Shown piece after piece: positions 1 to 5,126 of a stretch of DNA of 6,326 bases (position 1 is its first letter; every line of letters starts with the position of its first letter). The DNA lies in the NCBI GenBank assembly GCA_030433055.1, contig JAUILJ010000495.1, forward strand, positions 1-6,326, read 5' to 3'. Position numbers and translations under genes: made by a program. The stretch comes from Polyangia bacterium. GTDB taxonomy: Bacteria > Myxococcota_A > Polyangia > Polyangiales > Polyangiaceae. A model generated the notes under the pieces. That model had not been told where the DNA came from. It did no database searches and was given only the letters and a program-made list of their open reading frames with translations.

Positions 1-263
1 TCGCCAAGGACGCCAAGCAGCGCCTGGAAGCGCTCGCCAAGGTAGCCAAGGCCAATCCTCGATTCCCCATCCTGATCTCGGTGCATGAGGGAGGTGCGGA
101 GGCCAAAGCCAGCGAACTGGCCAAGGCCCTGACCGACCTTGGCGCCCCGAAGGTGGACGCGCGCGCCATCGGGGATCGGCTGCCGCTCGTCCCGAGCAAG
201 CTGCGCGGAGCGGCGCAGAAGAACGCTCGCGTCGAGCTGGTGTTCGTCTCCCCGATCAACTGA
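1..263 (+). CDS. OmpA-like C-terminal domain protein (5' end outside window)
   Basis: Only the last 86 codons are visible, read from position 3 to a TGA at 261-263, so no start can be chosen. The fragment shows the alternating pattern of an OmpA/MotB-type peptidoglycan-associated domain: a beta strand (FPILISV), a helix (AEAKASELAKALTDLG), a second strand with the usual Gly (VDARAIGDRLPLVP) and the terminal NARVELVFV, which corresponds to the family's NRRVEI ending. Known members sit in the outer membrane or periplasm and bind peptidoglycan through this domain. The copy is divergent: the usual GHTD loop is reduced to VHEG, and the Asp and Arg that bind diaminopimelate appear as Glu and Lys in my hand alignment. 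The missing N-terminal part could be a barrel, a lipoprotein leader or repeats. The domain call is fairly likely; the ligand is uncertain. Confidence 0.65.
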   Translation, partial: AKDAKQRLEALAKVAKANPRFPILISVHEGGAEAKASELAKALTDLGAPKVDARAIGDRLPLVPSKLRGAAQKNARVELVFVSPIN

Positions 264-394
264 GCCCGAACGCCGACGTTTTGCGCCCTCATGGGCCAGA
301 GCACCCCTGCTCGCGCTCCTAGGTGATCCAGCTACAGCAGAACTTCACCGCGTGACTGGACGAAACGTCAGTAAGACCTCAAGTTTTTGTGTTG

Positions 395-412
395 TCGAGC
401 GTCTAAGCTCGA
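395..412 (+). promoter_or_regulatory. small hairpin in the leader of the PH-domain gene
   Basis: TCGAGC and GCTCGA form a perfect 6-bp inverted repeat around the 6-nt loop GTCTAA, ending 13 nt before the ATG at 426. The T-run (384-388) lies before the hairpin rather than after it, so it is not a terminator for the OmpA-like gene. It could modulate translation or be a protein site, or be chance. In the rest of 264-425 I see no clear promoter or terminator. Confidence 0.25.
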
Positions 413-425
413 GCAGGCCAAAAGT

Positions 426-1541
426 ATGGGGCGAGACTCGTTGTTCGGAGAGACCATCGTGTGGACGGGCGAAGCCCGCTACGCACGCTTGCCAGTCGCC
501 TACCGAGCCGTCTCCGCCCTGGCCTTCATCTCCACCGCGAGCGCGCTGAGCTTCGTGCTCGCCGCCAAGCTCGCACTCCACGTCGCCGCGCTGCCGACCC
601 TGCTGTTCGCGGCGTTCAGCCTTGCCGTGGGGATCGCCGCGATCGAACTGCCCCGCTGGTGGCTCTCGCAGATGCGCTACACGGTCACCGAGAGCCACGT
701 CATCTGGCAGCGCGGGCGCTTCCGTCGCAGCATCGAGATCCGCTCAATCAGCTTCGCCCGCATCTTCTGGGATCCGCGCCAGGCTGGCGTGGGGGATCTC
801 GAGCTGGTGCGCGCGGTGCCCACCGGAGCGCTACGCCGTCGCTTGACGCTTCGCCTGCGCGGAGTCGCAGCGCCTGACCGCGTCTGGGCCATCGTCCGGG
901 GCGTCGAAACGACGGTGCCAGGCGGGCTCGGCGCGAGGCCATTGACCCAGCGACTCGACCCCGACGAACGGGTGCTGTGGACGGCCCGGCCACGGCGCTC
1001 CTGGCGCGCGCTATTACCGCGCGGACAACGTCAGGTGGGGCTGCTGCTCGTCGGCGTGCTGCTATTGGGCTCCGTCGGTCGCATCGCGTGGCGCCTCCCA
1101 GCTATCGTCCGCTCCCTCTCGGGCGCAGGGATCGAAATTGCGCCGCTACTGGCCATCGTGCTTGCCCTGACGCTGTCGCTCACGCTGCTGCTGGGCCTGT
1201 TCGGCTACGCGGTCAACGAGGCGTGTCTCAAGCCCTGGCGACTGGTGAGTAACACCCGTTACCTGGTGACGAACCGCCGCGTGTTGATTCAGCGAGGACA
1301 CGAGGAGCTCCATCTGGACCGGGACCGCATCGTGGACGTGATTGACGCGCCCGGGCAGGGCTCCGGAGTGACCGATCTGTTCCTGGTGCTGGATGGGCCC
1401 CGGGCACGTGCCCTGGAAGCCAGCGGCGCGTTCGGAGAACTCGAGCGCACCCCATACCTGCGGCCCGTCCTCCTCGCGGTCGAGGACGTGGACGGCGCTC
1501 GTCGGGTGTTGCGTCCCCGCGAGCTCCCCGAAGCCGCCTGA
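426..1541 (+). CDS. membrane protein with two tandem bPH2 (DUF304-like) domains
   Basis: This 371-residue membrane protein is made of two similar halves. Each half has a short 'vWTG/vLWTA' lead-in, a pair of hydrophobic helices (about 26-46 and 53-73; about 203-220 and 238-262), then a bacterial PH-like beta domain. The clearest repeat is RYTVTESHVIWQRG (84-97) against RYLVTNRRVLIQRG (278-291), each followed by a basic or polar strand and a glycine-containing GVGDLELV (121-128) or GVTDLFLV (314-321). This is the layout of the YdbS/YdbT-like membrane PH family, whose biochemical role is largely unknown; members are thought to be membrane-associated scaffolds. I chose ATG 426, with a weak AGG about 8 nt upstream. 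An in-frame TTG at 387 would add 13 residues that do not resemble the family lead-in. It follows the OmpA-like gene by 162 bp and converges on the TPR genes, so no functional link is evident. Confidence 0.72.
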   Translation: MGRDSLFGETIVWTGEARYARLPVAYRAVSALAFISTASALSFVLAAKLALHVAALPTLLFAAFSLAVGIAAIELPRWWLSQMRYTVTESHVIWQRGRFRRSIEIRSISFARIFWDPRQAGVGDLELVRAVPTGALRRRLTLRLRGVAAPDRVWAIVRGVETTVPGGLGARPLTQRLDPDERVLWTARPRRSWRALLPRGQRQVGLLLVGVLLLGSVGRIAWRLPAIVRSLSGAGIEIAPLLAIVLALTLSLTLLLGLFGYAVNEACLKPWRLVSNTRYLVTNRRVLIQRGHEELHLDRDRIVDVIDAPGQGSGVTDLFLVLDGPRARALEASGAFGELERTPYLRPVLLAVEDVDGARRVLRPRELPEAA

Positions 1542-1546
1542 GCGCG

Positions 1547-2596
1547 CTAAGGCTTCGCCCCGCGGGGCTTGGTCGGTGGCTTCGAGGGAAGCGCCGGGCC
1601 GCGGAGCGGAGGTGGCAGCGCGAATGGGCTTGGCGCCTTGCGCTTTCCCGCCTTCCCCAGCTCCTTCTCCGCCAGCTTGCGCTCGCGCTCGGTCGTCTTG
1701 AGGTGCAGCTTCGCGTTCACCACCCACTCCGCCTTCGCCGGCGTTGCTTCCGCAAGGTACGCCGTCCAGGCTTGGCTAGCGCGCGCGTAGCCCTCGGCTC
1801 GGCCTTCCGGCGAGCCCGCGTCTTTGGCGAGCGCCATCCACGTCAACGCGCGATAGTAGTGGATGTCGTAGCGGGGCACGAAGAACACGCTCGGCAGGTC
1901 CAGCGCTCCGGGATAGATCTTGGTAGCGAGCCGCGCAGCCTCGAGCGCGGCAGGGAGATCGCCCAGCCGGTCCTGAACGATGGAAATCCCCCAGTAGGCT
2001 AGCGCCTGCAGCGACGGCTCGTTACCGATGCGCACGGCTTGCTGGTAGTCCGCCAGGGCCTCTGTCAGCCGGCCCTGAACCATGGCTGATTCCCCGCGGT
2101 TCAGGTAGAGGTTGCCGCGCAAGCTGCGCTCCCAGCTGGTGTCCAGGGCGCGAGTGTAGCTGTCGTATTCGCCTTTGCTGTCGCCAGCCTTCGCGCGCAG
2201 GATCCCCAAGTCGAACCACGCTCGCCTCGCCAGTGGGGAATTGGGCGCACGCGCCAGCGCACGGCGCAGCACCGTCTCTGCTCGCTTCAGATCGCTTCCG
2301 AGGCTCAGCAAGTGGCCGAGGAAATAGTCGACCTCCGCGCTACCGTGGGCCTCCGCCAGCTCGGCCAGTGCGAGCGAGGCGCGCTCGAGGTTCTTCGAGC
2401 TTCGCATCGAGAAGCGCTCGGCTTCGAGGGAGCGCGCGAACATGCGCTGCGCGCCTTCGTAGCTCTTCTCGGCCGCAGCGGCATCCGGATCACGCGCGGC
2501 TGCCCAGAGTGTCGGCTCTGCAGCGGACGGCGGCGCGAAGCACAGCGCGCCTAACCCCAAACCCAATCCCCCAACTCGAGCTACGAAGGAACGCAT
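1547..2596 (-). CDS. exported TPR protein, second of a pair (TPR-2)
   Basis: This is a 349-residue protein of unknown specific function. The first 26 residues form a signal peptide: MRSFVAR, a Gly/Leu-rich core, then PPSAA before Glu27, so it should be periplasmic or surface-exposed. Residues about 85-230 contain roughly four TPR-like helix pairs, for example 88-118, 124-157, 161-192 and 198-230, with typical Ala/Leu/Tyr spacing and Pro at repeat ends. A helix around 270-312 carries a WTAYL...W...A...LK motif also seen in the upstream TPR-1, and the tail (318-349) is rich in Pro and Lys and probably disordered. I chose the ATG at 2596 because it begins the signal peptide; upstream starts at 2644 and 2626 would bury it and overlap TPR-1. 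The gap to TPR-1 is 7 nt and the weak SD (GTGAG) overlaps its stop codon, suggesting translational coupling. TPRs mediate protein-protein contacts; no catalytic domain is visible. Confidence 0.8.
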   Translation of the reverse strand: MRSFVARVGGLGLGLGALCFAPPSAAEPTLWAAARDPDAAAAEKSYEGAQRMFARSLEAERFSMRSSKNLERASLALAELAEAHGSAEVDYFLGHLLSLGSDLKRAETVLRRALARAPNSPLARRAWFDLGILRAKAGDSKGEYDSYTRALDTSWERSLRGNLYLNRGESAMVQGRLTEALADYQQAVRIGNEPSLQALAYWGISIVQDRLGDLPAALEAARLATKIYPGALDLPSVFFVPRYDIHYYRALTWMALAKDAGSPEGRAEGYARASQAWTAYLAEATPAKAEWVVNAKLHLKTTERERKLAEKELGKAGKRKAPSPFALPPPLRGPALPSKPPTKPRGAKP

Positions 2597-2603
2597 GCGA
2601 ATC

Positions 2604-3494
2604 TCACTTGAGCTTCTTTTCCGCATGGCTACGCCAACGGTCATCCTTCGGCGCTGCCTTCAAATACGCGCGCCACTGCTCCTTCGCCTGCTCCGGGGAA
2701 TCCGCGAGCAACGCCGCCATGGCGTGCAGGTCCGCCTCGGGCACATGGGGCAACCCCGCAAGCAGGGCCAGCTTGCCGCGGCGCAAGTACTGTAGCTGCC
2801 TGAGCAGCACGCCAGGACCGCCCGCCTCTTTCGCCACGGCTCGAGCTTCTGCAGCCCTCCCCTGGCGATCCAGAATCAGCGCGAGGGCGCCCAACACAAA
2901 ACTGGAAAACCCGGGGGCTCCGCGCCGCGCTCTTGCTTCCGCGAGGTAATTGGCAGCGACTTCCAGTTCACCCGCCGACATGCGCACCAGCGCGGCCTCG
3001 ACGAACAGCGCGTGTCGCCTGCGCTGACTGGACAGCAGCGCTGCCTGAGGCACCAGGCGCCGATATAGCTCGAGCGCCTGCTTGGACTTGCCGCGAAGGG
3101 CGGCGATGCGAGCAGCGTCCTGCAGCTGCACTGGCGAGCTTGGCCCGCTCGGCTCCAGCTTGAAGCCTTGGTCGAACCGCGACTCGGCGTCCGCGAGCCT
3201 CCCCAGCGCCATCAACGCCTGGCCAGCGAGCCAGTGAGGCGCTGAGTACCCGGGGCGCAGCTTGGTCGCCTTGTCCGCCGCAGCCAGCGCCGCGCTGGCA
3301 TCCCGACGCAGGGTCGAGTAGCCGCGCGCCAGCCAGCGGCAATAGCCCGCAAGGCTCGGCTGCCGCGCATTGGTCCAGAGCGAGCGCCGGGTCTCCGTGC
3401 GCGCAGGACGGCACTCCGCGGGCCGCGGCGCGGATTCTCGCGCGGCGTCCAGCGTTTGAACCTCTACTGGCAGCGTCGCGAGCACCCACCACAT
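2604..3494 (-). CDS. TPR protein, first of a pair (TPR-1); start uncertain
   Basis: From the ATG at 3494 this is 296 residues, mostly helical TPR-like repeats at about 46-82, 85-118, 122-155, 162-190 and 197-225. The clearest is APHWLAGQALMALGRLADA followed by FKLEP. It ends in WRAYL...W...AEKKLK, a motif shared with TPR-2. No enzyme domain is visible, so a scaffold or envelope-assembly role is only an inference. The N-terminus starts with a hydrophobic stretch (MWWVLATLPV) but has no basic residues ahead of it and no obvious SD. The frame stays open upstream to a TGA. An ATT at 3548, preceded by GGAGG at 3553-3557, would add RLTRRW before the hydrophobic core and give a standard signal peptide. 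The gene lies 102 nt downstream of purA on the same strand, so it may be read through from it. The reading frame is supported by the repeats; the exact 5' end is not settled. Confidence 0.78.
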   Translation of the reverse strand: MWWVLATLPVEVQTLDAARESAPRPAECRPARTETRRSLWTNARQPSLAGYCRWLARGYSTLRRDASAALAAADKATKLRPGYSAPHWLAGQALMALGRLADAESRFDQGFKLEPSGPSSPVQLQDAARIAALRGKSKQALELYRRLVPQAALLSSQRRRHALFVEAALVRMSAGELEVAANYLAEARARRGAPGFSSFVLGALALILDRQGRAAEARAVAKEAGGPGVLLRQLQYLRRGKLALLAGLPHVPEADLHAMAALLADSPEQAKEQWRAYLKAAPKDDRWRSHAEKKLK

Positions 3495-3519
3495 ACCGGC
3501 AAGCGTAGAGGCGTTGGAA

Positions 3520-3560
3520 GCTGGAGGCCACCGCCGCGTGAGCCGAATGCTGCCTCCAGC
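3520..3560 (-). repeat. 9-bp perfect inverted repeat in the purA / TPR-1 gap
   Basis: GCTGGAGGC (3520-3528) and GCCTCCAGC (3552-3560) are exact reverse complements separated by 23 nt. In the minus-strand transcript the upstream arm contains GGAGG, a good Shine-Dalgarno sequence, and the downstream arm contains its complement CCTCC. There is no U-tract after the stem, so it is not a standard terminator. It could fold to hide the ribosome site, bind a regulator, or slow transcription after purA. Confidence 0.5.
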
Positions 3561-3576
3561 CAGTCAGTGACCGTTG

Positions 3577-3600
3577 GGCGCTCAGCCTGCAGGCGCTCAG
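3577..3600. repeat. 9-bp direct repeat around a 10-bp palindrome at the purA stop
   Basis: GGCGCTCAG occurs at 3577-3585 and again at 3592-3600, and the region between and overlapping the copies holds the palindrome GCCTGCAGGC (3585-3594). One copy covers the purA stop codon. It has no known identity; it may be a protein-binding site, an mRNA end structure, or coincidence in GC-rich DNA. Confidence 0.4.
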
Positions 3601-4910
3601 GGCGCGTCTGCGCGACCGAAGAAGGGATTGTGCAGCACGATCGTCTCTCGGCGCCGGGGCCCCACGCTGACCAAGTAGAGCGGCACGCCAGCGCGCTCCT
3701 CCATGAAGCGAACGTAGGCGCGTGCCGCGGCGGGCAAGTCGCTGAGCACCTGCGCCCCAGTGAGGTCTTCGGTCCAGCCCTCGAGCTCCTCGTAGACGGG
3801 AGTCACCCGCCCGGGCTCATCGAGCATGTCGATGGGAAAGTCCTCGGTCCGGCCATCGGGAGTATCGTACGCGACGCAGACGCGGATCCGGGGTAGCCCA
3901 GTGAGCACATCGAGCTTCGTCAGCGCCCAGCCGTCGACCCCATTGACCCGAGCCGCATAGCGGAGGGCTGGCACGTCGAGCCAACCTGTTCGGCGCGGCC
4001 GGCCAGTCACGGAGCCGAACTCTGCCCCGACCTCCCTGAGGTGCTTGCCATCCGCGTCATCTAGTTCCGTAGGGAAAGGACCCGCGCCAACCCGAGTGGC
4101 GTAGGCCTTGGTGATACCGATCACGGTGTTGATACGGTTGGGGCCGATGCCGGAGCCGATCGCCGCGCCGCCGGAGACAGGATTGCTCGAGGTGACGAAC
4201 GGATAGGTCCCATGGTCGACGTCGAGCAGCGTGCCCTGGGCGCCTTCGAACAGCACCCGGGTCTTGTTCTTGATCGCCTCGTCCACCGCGACGGACGCGT
4301 TGCCCAGCATGCTGACGATGCGCTCTCTGGCGGCGAGCAGCGGCGCCATGACGTCCGCGAGGCTCGGAACCTCTCCGCCGAGGCTCTCGATCGTGGCGCG
4401 CCAGCCATCCAGCGCCATCTTCACCTTCGCCTCGAGGCGCTCGGTGTCCTTGAGCATACCTGCGTGGACCCCGAGGCGCTTGACCTTGTCCTCGTAGGCC
4501 GGGCCGATCCCCTTCTTGGTGGTGCCGATGGCCTTGCCTTCGGCGGCCGTGGACTCCCGCAAGGTGTCCACGACGATGTGGTACGGCATGATCAGGTGAG
4601 CGCGGTCGCTGAGCAACAACCGATCGGCGACTCCCCTGTGTCCTCGACGCTCGAGCTCGTCGATTTCGCCCAGCAGCACATCGACGTCCACCACCATGCC
4701 CTGTCCAAGCACGCAGCGTGTGTTCTCCCGCAGGATGCCGCTCGGCAACAGTCGCACGATGATCTTCTCGTCGCCGATCACCAGGGTATGGCCCGCGTTG
4801 GGCCCGCCTGCATAGCGGACGACCATCTCGGCAAACTCGGTGTAGATGTCGACGATCTTCCCTTTGCCTTCGTCACCCCACTGCGCACCGACGATCACCA
4901 CGGACGACAT
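3597..4910 (-). CDS. purA: adenylosuccinate synthetase
   Basis: PurA is a cytoplasmic enzyme that joins IMP and aspartate using GTP to make adenylosuccinate, the first committed step to AMP. At 437 residues it is normal family length and looks intact. Visible signatures in order: GAQWGDEGKGK (8-18) with the catalytic Asp13; NAGHT with the catalytic His41; GTTKKGIGPAYEDK (129-142) at the IMP site; FEGAQGTLLDVDHGTYPFVT (221-240); ITKAYATRVGAGPFPTEL (266-283); VTGRPRRTGWLD (301-312), the aspartate/IMP loop; TKLDVLTG (331-338); and the closing SVGPRR (415-420) of the GTP-binding end. The ATG at 4910 is supported by a strong AGGAGA 8 nt upstream and by Asp13/His41 falling at the same numbers as in the E. 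coli enzyme. It follows hisZ by 216 bp with its own likely promoter, and two TPR genes lie downstream. Confidence 0.98.
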   Translation of the reverse strand: MSSVVIVGAQWGDEGKGKIVDIYTEFAEMVVRYAGGPNAGHTLVIGDEKIIVRLLPSGILRENTRCVLGQGMVVDVDVLLGEIDELERRGHRGVADRLLLSDRAHLIMPYHIVVDTLRESTAAEGKAIGTTKKGIGPAYEDKVKRLGVHAGMLKDTERLEAKVKMALDGWRATIESLGGEVPSLADVMAPLLAARERIVSMLGNASVAVDEAIKNKTRVLFEGAQGTLLDVDHGTYPFVTSSNPVSGGAAIGSGIGPNRINTVIGITKAYATRVGAGPFPTELDDADGKHLREVGAEFGSVTGRPRRTGWLDVPALRYAARVNGVDGWALTKLDVLTGLPRIRVCVAYDTPDGRTEDFPIDMLDEPGRVTPVYEELEGWTEDLTGAQVLSDLPAAARAYVRFMEERAGVPLYLVSVGPRRRETIVLHNPFFGRADAP

Positions 4911-4918
4911 TCTCGTGT

Positions 4919-4924
4919 TCTCCT
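4919..4924 (-). promoter_or_regulatory. strong ribosome-binding site of purA
   Basis: The minus strand reads AGGAGA, 8 nt before the purA ATG. It is the best SD match in the window and fixes the purA start. Confidence 0.8.
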
Positions 4925-4932
4925 GCAGAGTC

Positions 4933-4949
4933 CGCCCCGACGTGGGGCG
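4933..4949 (-). promoter_or_regulatory. GC hairpin in the purA leader
   Basis: CGCCCC and GGGGCG form a 6-bp perfect stem with a 5-nt loop, ending 8 nt upstream of the purA SD. No run of U follows, so a classical terminator or attenuator is unlikely. It may stabilise the mRNA or affect ribosome access. Confidence 0.35.
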
Positions 4950-5022
4950 AACGTGAGTGTCTCGCGTCCCTCAGGTGGACACGGCAACCAGCCAGCACAA
5001 ATGTCAGGCTCGTTGCGGAGCC

Positions 5023-5051
5023 GTATTAGCGGCCAAAGGCTCAGATCACAA
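5023..5051 (-). promoter_or_regulatory. candidate sigma70-type promoter for purA
   Basis: On the minus strand TTGTGA (5051-5046) and TAATAC (5028-5023) are separated by exactly 17 nt. The -35 matches consensus at 4 of 6 positions and the -10 at 3 of 6, so the case rests on spacing and location. Transcription would begin near 5016, giving a leader of about 105 nt that includes the GC hairpin. The 11-bp tandem repeat lies just upstream. Confidence 0.35.
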
Positions 5052-5073
5052 GCGTTGCCCACCGCGCGGGAGA

Positions 5074-5095
5074 GCTGGCGTGAGGCTGGCGTGAG
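5074..5095. repeat. exact tandem 11-bp direct repeat upstream of purA
   Basis: GCTGGCGTGAG occurs twice back to back (5074-5084 and 5085-5095); on the transcribed strand each copy reads CTCACGCCAGC. An 11-bp period is about one DNA turn, so a protein bound to both copies would sit on one face of the helix, 23 bp upstream of the candidate -35 box. This fits an activator or operator site, but the binding factor is unknown and a chance duplication is possible. Confidence 0.5.
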
Positions 5096-5126
5096 ACTTC
5101 CCCGATGCCAGTCCGCGGAATGGGTA

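Noticed and set aside
359..376. GACG-AAA-CGTC hairpin as terminator of the OmpA-like gene
   Set aside because: The stem is only 4 bp and the T-run begins about 15 nt later, so it does not fit a rho-independent terminator.
1541..1568. Palindromes AGCGCGCT (1541-1548) and GCCCCGCGGGGC (1557-1568) at the convergent gene ends, considered as a bidirectional terminator
   Set aside because: Neither has a loop that allows a strong stem, and no T-run follows on either strand; part lies within the TPR-2 coding end.
2233..2949. 238-residue plus-strand frame opposite the TPR genes
   Set aside because: Low-complexity Arg/Ser/Ala/Pro composition typical of a shadow frame, spanning the boundary of two supported genes on the other strand.
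2968..3531. 187-residue minus-strand frame with a GTG start overlapping TPR-1
   Set aside because: It overlaps the TPR-1 frame out of register, has no recognisable motif and a Arg/Ala/Gly-rich shadow composition, whereas the TPR-1 frame has clear repeats.
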